Source: Oerskovia merdavium (GTDB taxonomy: Bacteria > Actinomycetota > Actinomycetes > Actinomycetales > Cellulomonadaceae). From it: a DNA stretch of 44,601 bases. The notes under the pieces are model-generated. The model made no database searches and was not told the origin of the DNA. It worked only from the letters and a program-made list of their open reading frames with translations. Made by a program: the position numbers and the translations under genes. The stretch spans positions 68,839 to 113,439 of the forward strand of contig NZ_JACSQF010000014.1 of NCBI RefSeq assembly GCF_014836755.1, in the 5' to 3' direction. Of the stretch, positions 32,311-40,696 are shown one piece after another (positions within the stretch are counted from its first letter, which is position 1; the number at the start of each line of letters is the position of its first letter).

Positions 32311-33249
32311 CTAGGGAGCGGCCGCCTCCGGGGCGATCCCGAGCGCCAGCTCGATCGCACCCTCGGGGATCTCCGGGGGCGTGCCGCCGAACTGCGGGCA
32401 CAGGGCCTGGTGCGCGCACCACCCGCACAGCGGGGTCTTGCGCGGGGCCCACTGCCCGCTGCGGGCGGCCTGCGTGATCGAGGACCACAGCGTCCGCACC
32501 TGCTCCTCGACCGCGACGAGGTCCGCCTCCTGCGGCTCGGCGCGCAGCACCTGGCCGTCGCCCAGGTAGACGAGCTGGAGCATCTTGGGGATCTCACCCC
32601 GCTCGCGCCACAGCACCAGGCCGTAGAAGCGCATCTGGAACAGCGCCGAGCCCTGGTACTGGGGCCGGGGGGTCTTGCCCGTCTTGTAGTCGACGACCCG
32701 CATCGCGCCGTTCGGGGCGACGTCCAGCCGGTCCACGATGCCGCGCAGCAGCGGCCCGTCCTCGAGCTGGGTCTCGACGAACATCTCGCGCTCGGCCGGC
32801 TCGAGGCGGTTGGGGTCCTCGAGCGTGAAGTAGGTGCCCAGGAGGTTCCCGGCACCCTCGAGCCACTCCTCGACCGCGCCCTCCGCCGCGCTGCCCGCTC
32901 CGCCCGCGTCCGCGAAGAGCTCGGCGTAGCGGGGCTCGGCCTCCTGGAGGCGGTCCCACTCGCCCGGGACCATGGCCTGGGCTGCCGCGAGCGTGCGCTC
33001 GCCCACCGGGGCGTCGTACAGCCGCTCGAGCACCGAGTGGACCAGGGTGCCGCGCGCGGCCGCCGCGCTGGGCGGCTCGGGGAGCCGGTCCACGACCCGG
33101 AACCGGAACAGCAACGGGCACTGCATGAAGTCGTTCGCCCGCGACGGCGACAGCGCCGGGCGCCGGCGCTCGCGGGGGGAGTCGCCGACGGGCTCGACCG
33201 TCATGTCGGTGGAGTCGGTGCCGACGAGGTCGGGGGCGAGGGACGTCAT
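32311..33249 (-). CDS. RecB family exonuclease with Fe-S cysteines (PD-(D/E)XK)
   Basis: This 312-aa single-domain nuclease of the Cas4/AddB type has N-terminal SPSRANDFMQCPLLFRF with Cys44 and GTLVHSVLERL with the motif His. Asp in RGIVDRLD and the Asp-x-Lys core in VVDYKTGK follow. The C-terminal LCGWCAHQALCPQF has three cysteines that with Cys44 would bind a 4Fe-4S cluster. It is not linked to cas genes here. This gene is commonly next to trmI and the proteasome locus in actinobacteria; its role is presumed DNA processing or repair. The ATG at 33249 is supported by the leaderless TAGGCT. Confidence 0.92.
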   Translation of the reverse strand: MTSLAPDLVGTDSTDMTVEPVGDSPRERRRPALSPSRANDFMQCPLLFRFRVVDRLPEPPSAAAARGTLVHSVLERLYDAPVGERTLAAAQAMVPGEWDRLQEAEPRYAELFADAGGAGSAAEGAVEEWLEGAGNLLGTYFTLEDPNRLEPAEREMFVETQLEDGPLLRGIVDRLDVAPNGAMRVVDYKTGKTPRPQYQGSALFQMRFYGLVLWRERGEIPKMLQLVYLGDGQVLRAEPQEADLVAVEEQVRTLWSSITQAARSGQWAPRKTPLCGWCAHQALCPQFGGTPPEIPEGAIELALGIAPEAAAP

Positions 33250-33255
33250 GCGTCG

Positions 33256-33261
33256 AGCCTA
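33256..33261 (-). promoter_or_regulatory. leaderless -10 (TAGGCT) for the RecB-family gene
   Basis: TAGGCT on the minus strand ends 6 nt before the ATG at 33249. Confidence 0.65.
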
Positions 33262-33322
33262 CGTGTCGACGCCCACACGGCCGCCACGCCCCACAGCACG
33301 GGTTCGGCACAGGTGACCGACA

Positions 33323-33328
33323 TAGGGT
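33323..33328 (+). promoter_or_regulatory. leaderless -10 (TAGGGT) for the site-2 protease gene
   Basis: TAGGGT ends 6 nt before the GTG at 33335. Confidence 0.65.
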
Positions 33329-33334
33329 GTCGAC

Positions 33335-34501
33335 GTGGAGACCACCCCGGCACCGGCCCGTCGCGCCCCCCGAGACCCGCGCCTGACGAAGGGCTGGGTC
33401 ATCGGCCGGGTGTCGGGTGCGCCCGTCATCCTCACGCCCTCGTGGTTCCTCGCCGCGGCCGTCCTGACGCTCCTGTTCGCCCCGACCGTGCGCAGCTTCG
33501 CGCCCGGCCTGGGCGTGGGGATCTATCTCGTCTCGTTCGTGTTCGTGCTGCTGCTGTTCGTCTCGGTCTTCCTGCACGAGGTCGCCCACGCCGTGGTCGC
33601 CAAGTCCCGTGGGCACGAGGTCACCGAGCTCGCGGTGACGATCTGGGGCGGGCACACGGCCTACTCGGGCACGTCGCGACGTCCCCTCGACGGGATCCTC
33701 ATCTCGGTCGTGGGCCCGCTGACGAACCTGCTCCTCGCGGTCGTGTGCTGGTTCGCGTTCCAGGCGCAGCCGACCATGACCGTCCCCGCTCTGCTGCTGT
33801 ACGCGGCGGCTTTCTCCAACGCGTTCGTGGGGGTCTTCAACCTGCTGCCCGGTCTGCCGCTCGACGGGGGACAGATCCTCGAGTCCGCGGTCTGGGCCGT
33901 CACGGGGTCCCGGACCCGGGGCACGATCGTCGCGGGCTGGGTCGGGCGTGTCATGGCCGTGGGCGTCGTGGCGTGGGCCCTGGGCTGGCCCCTGCTCAAC
34001 GGGTACGAGGTGGACCTGTTCACGGTCGCGTGGGCCGCGCTGATCGGCGCGTTCCTGTGGTCCGGGGCGGGGGCGGCGATCACGAACGGCCGCACGCGCG
34101 AGGCGGTCGCGGGCCTCACGGTGGCCTCGCTCGCGTACCCGGCCGTCGCCGTGCCCGTGGCCACCACGGTGTCCGACGCCGTCGCGGCGGCCCAGCGCGC
34201 GGGCGCGGGGCACGTCGTGCTCACCGACGCGCTCGGGCACCCCGTGGCCTACGCCGACCCCGCGGCCGTCGCGGCCGTGCCGCCCGCCCAGGCGCCGCTG
34301 ACCCCGGTCGGGGCCGTCGCCGTCGGGCTGCCGCCCACCGCGCAGGTGGACGTGCACCTCGCAGGCCAGGCCATGCTCGACGCGGTCGCCTCCGCGACGC
34401 GCGACGCACCCCTGCTCGTCGTGACGGACGCCGGGCGCGTCGTCGGGCTGCTCGACGTGAGCCACGTCGTCGCGGCGCTCCAGGCCGCGCGCGGACGCTG
34501 A
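33335..34501 (+). CDS. site-2 protease family zinc metalloprotease (M50)
   Basis: This 388-aa polytopic membrane protease has zinc motif HEVAH (His81, Glu82, His85) in a membrane helix and the second motif NLLPGLPLDGG (Asp177 as third ligand). About six hydrophobic segments span residues 32-250. The C-terminal 130 residues look like a pair of CBS domains (ATTVSDAVAAAQRAGAGHVVLTDALGHPVAYA, LLVVTDAGRVVGLLDVSHV), which may sense adenylate ligands. Such proteases cleave membrane-bound anti-sigma factors or other substrates; the target is unknown. Confidence 0.93.
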   Translation: METTPAPARRAPRDPRLTKGWVIGRVSGAPVILTPSWFLAAAVLTLLFAPTVRSFAPGLGVGIYLVSFVFVLLLFVSVFLHEVAHAVVAKSRGHEVTELAVTIWGGHTAYSGTSRRPLDGILISVVGPLTNLLLAVVCWFAFQAQPTMTVPALLLYAAAFSNAFVGVFNLLPGLPLDGGQILESAVWAVTGSRTRGTIVAGWVGRVMAVGVVAWALGWPLLNGYEVDLFTVAWAALIGAFLWSGAGAAITNGRTREAVAGLTVASLAYPAVAVPVATTVSDAVAAAQRAGAGHVVLTDALGHPVAYADPAAVAAVPPAQAPLTPVGAVAVGLPPTAQVDVHLAGQAMLDAVASATRDAPLLVVTDAGRVVGLLDVSHVVAALQAARGR

Positions 34502-34550
34502 GGGCCCCGGCCCCGCTGACGGACGGGACTCCCGCGCCGGGCAGCCCGAC

Positions 34551-34556
34551 TAGGAT
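34551..34556 (+). promoter_or_regulatory. near-leaderless -10 (TAGGAT) for trmI
   Basis: TAGGAT ends 8 nt before the GTG at 34565. Confidence 0.5.
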
Positions 34557-34564
34557 GGTCGCCC

Positions 34565-35719
34565 GTGACCCAAGAGCCCACGCACGACGCGCCCGCCCCG
34601 TCCGCCCCGAGCGACGCCCCCGCCTCGCCGGCCCCCACGGCGACCGGCGCCGACGTGCGCCGCGGCCCGCTGCGGCTCGGTGACAAGGTCCAGCTGACGG
34701 ACCCGCGCGGTCGCCTGCACACCATCACCCTCGCGACCGGGGCCACGTTCCACACGCACCGCGGCTACCTCAACCACGAGGACCTGGTCGGCCTGCCCGA
34801 GGGCTCGGTCGTGCGCAACACCGCGGGCATCGAGTACCTCGCGCTGCGCCCGCTGCTGGCCGACTACGTCCTGTCGATGCCGCGCGGCGCGGCCGTGGTC
34901 TACCCCAAGGACGCGGGTCAGATCGTCGCGATGGCGGACATCTACCCCGGTGCGCGCGTCATCGAGGCCGGCGTCGGCTCGGGCGCGCTGACCATGTCGC
35001 TCCTGCGCGCGGTCGGCGACCAGGGCTCGGTGCACTCGATCGAGCGTCGCGAGGACTTCGCCGCGATCGCGCGCGGCAACGTCGAGCTGTTCTTCGGCGG
35101 GGAGCACCCCGCGTGGGAGCTCTCGGTCGGGGACCTGTCCGACGTCCTGCCCCAGGTCGCGGAGAACGGCTCGATCGACCGGGTCGTGCTCGACATGCTC
35201 GCGCCGTGGGAGAACCTCGACGCGGTCGCCGACGCGCTCGCACCGGGCGGTGTGCTGATCTGCTACGTCGCGACCGCGACCCAGCTCTCGCGCCTCGCCG
35301 AGGACCTGCGCGCCGACGGGCGCTACGCCGAGCCCTCGGCCTGGGAGTCCCTTGTCCGCGGCTGGCACCTCGAGGGCCTCGCGGTGCGCCCGCAGCACCG
35401 CATGGTCGGGCACACGGGCTTCCTGCTCACCGCTCGCCGCCTGGCCGACGGCACGGTCGCGCCCCTGCGCAAGCGTCGCCCCGCCAAGGGCTCGTACCCC
35501 GTCGCCGAGGAGTGGACGCCCGAGGACCTGGGCGAGCGGTCGGTCTCCGACAAGCGCGTGCGTCGCGTGCGCCGTGACGTCGGCCAGGGCCCGCAGCTCG
35601 ACCCGCGCACGGGCCAGCCGCTCGTGCCCGTCCCCGACGACGAGGCCGCGGACGTCGCCGGCACAGTGGAGGGCGCCGCGGACACCCTGGACGTTTCGGA
35701 CGCCGTCGACAACGATTGA
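34565..35719 (+). CDS. trmI: tRNA (adenine-N1-)-methyltransferase
   Basis: This 384-aa enzyme makes m1A58 in the T loop of tRNA. The N-terminal small domain starts near residue 33 after a Pro/Ala-rich tail. The SAM-binding motif is VIEAGVGSGALTMSLL (132-147), with HSIERREDF and RVVLDMLAPWENL (motif IV) following. The C-terminus (about 300-384) is basic then acidic and probably disordered, longer than in Thermus TrmI. In actinobacteria the gene regularly precedes the proteasome ATPase, as here. Confidence 0.93.
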   Translation: MTQEPTHDAPAPSAPSDAPASPAPTATGADVRRGPLRLGDKVQLTDPRGRLHTITLATGATFHTHRGYLNHEDLVGLPEGSVVRNTAGIEYLALRPLLADYVLSMPRGAAVVYPKDAGQIVAMADIYPGARVIEAGVGSGALTMSLLRAVGDQGSVHSIERREDFAAIARGNVELFFGGEHPAWELSVGDLSDVLPQVAENGSIDRVVLDMLAPWENLDAVADALAPGGVLICYVATATQLSRLAEDLRADGRYAEPSAWESLVRGWHLEGLAVRPQHRMVGHTGFLLTARRLADGTVAPLRKRRPAKGSYPVAEEWTPEDLGERSVSDKRVRRVRRDVGQGPQLDPRTGQPLVPVPDDEAADVAGTVEGAADTLDVSDAVDND

Positions 35720-35734
35720 GGAACGACGGTCTCA

Positions 35735-35750
35735 GCAGGGGTGTCCCTGC
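35735..35750 (+). terminator. short hairpin after trmI
   Basis: GCAGGG and CCCTGC pair around GTGT 16 bases past the trmI stop. It is short and may only attenuate transcription into mpa. Confidence 0.3.
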
Positions 35751-35773
35751 AGCGGCCGCCCAGGTCTTGTGCG

Positions 35774-35779
35774 TAAGGT
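35774..35779 (+). promoter_or_regulatory. candidate mpa promoter -10 (TAAGGT)
   Basis: TAAGGT lies about 100 bases before the mpa ATG. The message would have a leader ending in GAGAGGGAG, a good ribosome binding site. No clear -35 is visible. Confidence 0.45.
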
Positions 35780-35877
35780 CGAGCCTCGATCACCGGGCTG
35801 CCGGAGGTCGGTGACGCGCCGGTGACGGGGTCGACCGCACGACCTCCTGACGGCGCCAGGCGAGAGGGAGAAGCCGG

Positions 35878-37569
35878 ATGACCGAGACACCTGGACTGAC
35901 ACCTGGACAGACCCCGAGCCGTGACAGTGAACGCCAGCAGGCGATCCTGTCGGCCAAGAACGAGCGCCTCGCGGAGGCGCTGCGTGCGGCGCGGGACCAG
36001 ATCATCGACCTCAAGCGTCAGATCGACGAGCTCGCCAAGCCGCCGGGGACGTACGCGGTCTTCCTCGGAGCCCACCCGGACGGGACGGTCGACGTCTCCG
36101 CCGCGGGCCGCAAGATGCACGTGGGCGCGAGCCCCAGCCTCGACCTGTCGACGCTGCACCCGGGCCAGGAGGTCAAGCTCAACGAGGCCATGACCGTGGT
36201 CTCGGCGGGCGGCTACGAGCAGGTCGGGGAGCTCGTGACCGTCAAGGAGCTCCTGGGCTCGGACCGCGCGCTCGTCGTCGGGCGCTCGGACGAGGAGCGC
36301 GTGGTCCGTCTCGCGGGCTCGCTCGCCGACGCGCCGCTGCGCATCGGGGACTCGCTCACGATCGACACGCGCAGCGGCTTCGTGTTCGAGATCGTGCCCA
36401 AGTCCGAGGTCGAGGAGCTGGTCCTCGAGGAGGTCCCGGACATCGACTACTCGGACATCGGCGGGCTGGGGCCGCAGATCGAGCAGATCCGCGACGCGGT
36501 CGAGCTACCGTTCAGCCACCCGGACCTGTTCCGCGAGCACGGGCTGCGCCCGCCCAAGGGCGTCCTGCTGTACGGGCCGCCCGGGTGCGGCAAGACGCTC
36601 ATCGCCAAGGCCGTGGCCAACTCCCTCGCGCACACGGTCGCCAAGGCGCGGGCCGCGGCGGGCGAGCTCGCGGGCGAGGAGGTCACCTCGGACCCGGACG
36701 GCGCCAAGAGCTACTTCCTCAACGTCAAGGGCCCCGAGCTGCTCAACAAGTACGTGGGGGAGACCGAGCGCCACATCCGGCTGATCTTCGCCCGTGCCCG
36801 GGAGAAGGCCTCGCAGGGCACGCCCGTCGTGGTCTTCTTCGACGAGATGGAGTCGCTGTTCCGCACGCGGGGCACCGGGCTGTCCTCGGACGTCGAGACC
36901 ACGATCGTGCCCCAGCTCCTGAGCGAGATCGACGGCGTCGAGCGCCTCGACAACGTGATCGTCATCGGCGCGTCCAACCGTGAGGACATGATCGACCCCG
37001 CGATCCTGCGGCCCGGTCGTCTCGACGTGAAGATCAAGATCGAGCGACCGGACGCCGAGGGCGCCAAGGAGATCTTCGCGAAGTACCTGACGACCGACCT
37101 GCCGATCCACCCCGAGGACCTCGCCGAGCACGGGGGCAGCGCCCAGGGTGCGATCGACGCCATGATCACGAGCGTGGTCGAGCGCATGTACTCCCAGGAG
37201 GACGAGAACCAGTTCCTCGAGGTCACGTACGCGAGCGGCGACAAGGAGGTCCTGTACTTCAAGGACTTCAACTCGGGGGCCATGATCCAGAACGTCGTGG
37301 ACCGCGCCAAGAAGTCCGCGATCAAGGACCTCCTGGCGACCGGTCAGCGCGGCATCCGGGTCGAGCACCTGCTCGCGGCGTGCGTCGACGAGTTCAAGGA
37401 GAACGAGGACCTGCCCAACACGACCAACCCGGACGACTGGGCGCGCATCTCGGGCAAGAAGGGCGAGCGCATCGTCTTCATCCGCACGATCGTCCAGAAG
37501 AAGGGCGACGGGGCGGGGGCCGTGGCGCGCACGATCGACACGGTCACGAGCACGGGGCAGTACTTGTAG
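35878..37569 (+). CDS. mpa: proteasome-associated AAA ATPase (Mpa/ARC)
   Basis: This 563-aa protein forms the hexameric unfoldase that recognises pupylated proteins and feeds them to the 20S core. Residues about 17-54 form the coiled coil that binds Pup ([18 protein letters not shown] and on). Tandem OB domains (about 57-185) follow. The AAA module has Walker A GPPGCGKT (233-240), Walker B FFDEME (Asp322-Glu323) and arginine-finger region AILRPGRLD. The C-terminus GQYL is the motif that docks into the proteasome alpha ring. An insert of about 20 residues ([20 protein letters not shown]) follows Walker A, as in other actinobacterial ARCs. Confidence 0.97.
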   Translation: MTETPGLTPGQTPSRDSERQQAILSAKNERLAEALRAARDQIIDLKRQIDELAKPPGTYAVFLGAHPDGTVDVSAAGRKMHVGASPSLDLSTLHPGQEVKLNEAMTVVSAGGYEQVGELVTVKELLGSDRALVVGRSDEERVVRLAGSLADAPLRIGDSLTIDTRSGFVFEIVPKSEVEELVLEEVPDIDYSDIGGLGPQIEQIRDAVELPFSHPDLFREHGLRPPKGVLLYGPPGCGKTLIAKAVANSLAHTVAKARAAAGELAGEEVTSDPDGAKSYFLNVKGPELLNKYVGETERHIRLIFARAREKASQGTPVVVFFDEMESLFRTRGTGLSSDVETTIVPQLLSEIDGVERLDNVIVIGASNREDMIDPAILRPGRLDVKIKIERPDAEGAKEIFAKYLTTDLPIHPEDLAEHGGSAQGAIDAMITSVVERMYSQEDENQFLEVTYASGDKEVLYFKDFNSGAMIQNVVDRAKKSAIKDLLATGQRGIRVEHLLAACVDEFKENEDLPNTTNPDDWARISGKKGERIVFIRTIVQKKGDGAGAVARTIDTVTSTGQYL

Positions 37570-37613
37570 GTGCCCGCGGGCACGGATGCCGGCGCGAGGC
37601 GCCGTGCAGCACG

Positions 37614-37650
37614 GCCAGGCCCGACGGCGCAGCCCGCCGCCGGGCCTGGC
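37614..37650 (+). terminator. 16-bp hairpin terminator between mpa and dop
   Basis: GCCAGGCCCGACGGCG (37614-37629) pairs with 37635-37650 with one mismatch around a 5-nt loop. A 14-bp palindrome (37570-37583) also follows the mpa stop directly. Confidence 0.8.
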
Positions 37651-37737
37651 GCGCGTCCGGGACGACTCACCCAGGGCGGAACCCGGCCCGTGGGAGCCGA
37701 GCCGTGGACAGCCCGCCCCGCCGTCGGGACCCCGGCA

Positions 37738-37743
37738 TAGGGT
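37738..37743 (+). promoter_or_regulatory. leaderless -10 (TAGGGT) for dop
   Basis: TAGGGT ends 7 nt before the GTG at 37751, giving dop its own promoter after the mpa terminator. Confidence 0.6.
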
Positions 37744-37750
37744 GGTGCTC

Positions 37751-39412
37751 GTGACCGTGCGACGCGTGATGGGGATCGAGACCGAGTACGGCGTGCTGCA
37801 GCCCGGGCGACCGCAGGCGAACCCGATGCTCCTGTCGAGCCAGGTCGTGACCACCTACCGGGCGCTCGCGGCCCGCGCGGACGGGGCCCGGGGCAAGGCC
37901 CGCTGGGACTACGACGACGAGGACCCCCTGCAGGACGCCCGGGGCTTCCACCTCCAGCGTTCGGCGGCCCATCCCTCGCTCCTGACGGACGACCCGACCC
38001 GCCCGGCGCCGTCGGGCCCCGTGACGGCCCGGGCACAGGGCGCGGAGACCTTCCAGGAGGTCGCCCGGCCCACGCACGAGGACTACGACGACCCGAGCGC
38101 CGCGAACGTCATCCTGACGAACGGGGCGCGCCTGTACGTCGACCACGCGCACCCCGAGTACTCCTCGCCCGAGGTGACCAACCCGACCGACGCGGTGTGC
38201 TGGGACGTCGCGGGCGAGCGCATCATGCTCGCGGCCTCGCGCGAGCTGGGCGCGGTCCCGGGCTCGGAGGTCGCGCTCTACAAGAACAACGTCGACGGCA
38301 AGGGCGCGTCCTACGGCACGCACGAGAACTACCTCGTGGACCGGGCCGTGCCGTTCGCCACGCTCGTCGAGCTGCTCACCCCCTTCCTCGTGACACGGCA
38401 GGTGTTCACGGGCTCAGGACGCGTCGGCCTGGGCTCGGTGGGCCAGGAGCCGGGCTTCCAGCTCTCGCAGCGGGCCGACTACATGGAGGCCGAGGTCGGC
38501 CTCGAGACGACGCTGCGCCGCCCCATCGTCAACACGCGTGACGAGCCGCACGCCGACCGCCAGCGCTGGCGTCGCCTGCACCTGATCATCGGGGACGCGA
38601 ACCTCTTCGAGGTCGCGACCTACCTCAAGCTCGGCACCACGTCCCTCGTGCTGTTCGTGATCGAGCAGCTCGACGCGCTCTCTGCGGTCGAGGGCCCCTC
38701 CGGGGCCTCGCTGCGCGCCGAGCTCGCGGCCCTGCGCCTGCACGACCCGGTGTCCGACGTGCAGAAGGTCAGCCGCGACCTCGACCTCACGGCGCCGCTC
38801 CTGCTCGCGGACGGGCGTCACCTGACGGCGCTCGAGGTGCAGCGGACCTACGCCGACGTGGCCCGCCGGGCCGCGGAGCACCTGGGTCCTCTCGACGACC
38901 AGACCCGCGCGGTCCTCGACCGCTGGGACTCGGTCCTGGCCCGCCTCGGGACGGACCTGGCGTCGTGCGCCCGGGAAGTCGAGTGGGTCGCCAAGCTGCG
39001 CCTGCTCGACCGCCTGCGCCGCCGCGACCACCTCGACTGGGACCACCCGCGGCTGGCAGCGATGGACCTCCAGTGGTCCGACGTGCGCCCCGAGCGCAGC
39101 ATCTACCACCGGTTGCTCGCCGCAGGGGCCGCCGAGCGGCTCGTCGACGAGCGGGCGGTCTCCCAGGCCGTCCACCACGCGCCCGAGGACACCCGGGCGT
39201 ACTTCCGGGGCGAGGTCATGGCCCGGTTCGGCGACGAGGTCTCGGCCGCGAGCTGGGACTCGGTGATCTTCGACGTCGCCGGCGCCCCCTCGCTCCAGCG
39301 CGTGCCCATGCTCGACCCGCTGCGCGGGACCCGGGCGCACATCGGCGCGCTGCTCGAGGCGAGCAAGGACGCCGGAGCGCTGCTCACACGCCTGTCCGGG
39401 ACGTCGCGATGA
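37751..39412 (+). CDS. dop: Pup deamidase/depupylase
   Basis: This 553-aa glutamine-synthetase-like enzyme removes Pup from substrates and, where Pup ends in Gln, deamidates it. The metal/ATP motif is VMGIETEYGV. The insertion loop typical of Dop lies between ALAARADGARGKARWDY and FQEVARPTHEDYDD. LYVDHAHPEYSSPE, YKNNVDGKGASYGTHENYL and NTRDEPHAD follow, and the C-terminal domain ends RGTRAHIGALL. Since Pup here already ends in Glu, depupylation is its likely main task (inference). It is longer than PafA by about 100 residues, as expected. Confidence 0.96.
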   Translation: MTVRRVMGIETEYGVLQPGRPQANPMLLSSQVVTTYRALAARADGARGKARWDYDDEDPLQDARGFHLQRSAAHPSLLTDDPTRPAPSGPVTARAQGAETFQEVARPTHEDYDDPSAANVILTNGARLYVDHAHPEYSSPEVTNPTDAVCWDVAGERIMLAASRELGAVPGSEVALYKNNVDGKGASYGTHENYLVDRAVPFATLVELLTPFLVTRQVFTGSGRVGLGSVGQEPGFQLSQRADYMEAEVGLETTLRRPIVNTRDEPHADRQRWRRLHLIIGDANLFEVATYLKLGTTSLVLFVIEQLDALSAVEGPSGASLRAELAALRLHDPVSDVQKVSRDLDLTAPLLLADGRHLTALEVQRTYADVARRAAEHLGPLDDQTRAVLDRWDSVLARLGTDLASCAREVEWVAKLRLLDRLRRRDHLDWDHPRLAAMDLQWSDVRPERSIYHRLLAAGAAERLVDERAVSQAVHHAPEDTRAYFRGEVMARFGDEVSAASWDSVIFDVAGAPSLQRVPMLDPLRGTRAHIGALLEASKDAGALLTRLSGTSR

Positions 39413-39456
39413 CTCGCACGCGCGGCGCGCTCCGGCGCGGACCCGGCCGGAGAGCC

Positions 39457-39462
39457 TAGGCT
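39457..39462 (+). promoter_or_regulatory. candidate pup promoter -10 (TAGGCT)
   Basis: TAGGCT could drive pup-prcB-prcA-pafA with a leader of about 80 nt that contains the direct repeats at 39500-39523. Confidence 0.45.
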
Positions 39463-39499
39463 TCGAGAAGACGCGGTCCCCGTCACGGCGGTCCGCACC

Positions 39500-39523
39500 G
39501 CACGTCAGCACGGCACGTCAGCA
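39500..39523 (+). repeat. direct repeat in the pup leader
   Basis: GCACGTCAGCA occurs twice, at 39500-39510 and 39513-39523, in the expected untranslated leader upstream of the AGGAGG (39538-39543) of pup. Confidence 0.5.
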
Positions 39524-39548
39524 GGATCGACACACCCAGGAGGCGAAG

Positions 39549-39740
39549 ATGGCCCAGGAACGCACCAGCGCATCGCACGAGGACCGCCGTCCCGACGACG
39601 ACGCGGCGCCCGCGCCCGTCGCCCCGCAGGCGCAGAGCCGGGACGCGGAGGTCGACTCGCTCCTGGAGGAGATCGACGAGGTCCTCGAGTCCAACGCCGA
39701 GTCCTTCGTCAGGGGCTTCGTCCAGAAGGGCGGCGAGTAG
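39549..39740 (+). CDS. pup: prokaryotic ubiquitin-like protein Pup
   Basis: This 63-aa modifier is attached to lysines of target proteins by PafA. The N-terminal half is polar and disordered. The helical Mpa-binding part is [31 protein letters not shown]. The C-terminus is GGE, not the GGQ of mycobacteria, so the terminal carboxylate is genetically encoded and no deamidation is needed. A strong AGGAGG precedes the ATG. It is 20 bases upstream of prcB. Confidence 0.97.
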   Translation: MAQERTSASHEDRRPDDDAAPAPVAPQAQSRDAEVDSLLEEIDEVLESNAESFVRGFVQKGGE

Positions 39741-39760
39741 CCGAGAGGGGCCGGGAGCTG

Positions 39761-40696
39761 ATGACCATGGACTTCTCCGGGCGTCTGCCGCACGCCTTCA
39801 CCACCCCGGGCTCCTCGTCGTTCGTGGAGTTCCTCGCGAACCACGCCCCCGACCTCCTGCCGTCCCACCGGGTCGGCACCACGGGGGCCGCGGGGCACGC
39901 CGCCCCGGCGGGGCCGGGGGCCCAGCTCGCGCCGCACGCGACCACGATCGTCGCCCTGACCTTCGGGGACGCCGGGCCTGCGGGCGCGGGAGGTGAGGTC
40001 GGCGTGGTCATGGCGGGCGACCGCCGCGCCACGATGGGCTCGATGATCGCGAACCGGGAGATCGAGAAGGTCTTCCCGGCCGACGAGTTCTCCGCGGTGG
40101 GCATCGCGGGTACCGCCGGGATCGCCGTCGAGCTCGTGCGCCTCTTCCAGCTCGAGCTCGAGCACTACGAGAAGATCGAGGGTGCCCTGCTGTCGCTCGA
40201 CGGCAAGGCGAACCGCCTCTCGACCATGATCCGTCAGAACCTGGGCCTCGCGATGCAGGGCCTGGCCGTGGTGCCCTTGTTCGCGGGGTACGACCTGGAC
40301 CGGGGGACGGGCCGCATCTTCTCGTACGACGTCACGGGCGGACGCTACGAGGAGCGCGACCACCACAGCGTCGGCTCGGGATCGGTCTTCGCCCGCGGCT
40401 CGCTCAAGAAGCGCTGGCACCCGGGGCTCGACGCCCAGGGCGCGGTGCACGTCGCGGTCGAGGCGCTCTACGACGCGGCCGACGACGACTCGGCGACGGG
40501 GGGCCCGGACTCCGTCCGGCAGATCTGGCCCGTGGTCGTCACGGTGACGGCCGACGGGTACCGGCGCGTGCCCGACGACGAGCTCGCCGCGGTCGCGGCG
40601 CAGATCGTCGCCGAGCGCACCGAGCAGGCCGACGGGAACCGCGCCGCGCGCCCCCGGGCACCGCGGACCGCAGGACAGGGAGGTGACGCACAGTGA
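39761..40696 (+). CDS. prcB: proteasome subunit beta
   Basis: This 311-aa precursor of the catalytic 20S subunit has a propeptide of about 60 residues ending HA just before the catalytic Thr61 ([10 protein letters not shown]), which autocleavage exposes. The Asp/Lys/Ser active-site neighbours are in [11 protein letters not shown] and later [13 protein letters not shown]. The C-terminal tail ([26 protein letters not shown] region) is basic and likely flexible. Tandem start ATGs lie at 39761 and 39767. The stop overlaps the prcA start as GTGA. Confidence 0.97.
   Translation: MTMDFSGRLPHAFTTPGSSSFVEFLANHAPDLLPSHRVGTTGAAGHAAPAGPGAQLAPHATTIVALTFGDAGPAGAGGEVGVVMAGDRRATMGSMIANREIEKVFPADEFSAVGIAGTAGIAVELVRLFQLELEHYEKIEGALLSLDGKANRLSTMIRQNLGLAMQGLAVVPLFAGYDLDRGTGRIFSYDVTGGRYEERDHHSVGSGSVFARGSLKKRWHPGLDAQGAVHVAVEALYDAADDDSATGGPDSVRQIWPVVVTVTADGYRRVPDDELAAVAAQIVAERTEQADGNRAARPRAPRTAGQGGDAQ

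Noticed and set aside
32311-33249. Cas4-like nuclease as a trace of a CRISPR system
   Set aside because: No repeats or other cas genes occur in the window; the RecB-family gene next to trmI is a standard actinobacterial arrangement.
35720-35745. GGAAC-N18-GTC upstream of mpa as another SigR-like promoter
   Set aside because: The second half is GTC rather than GTT and a TAAGGT box gives a simpler promoter.
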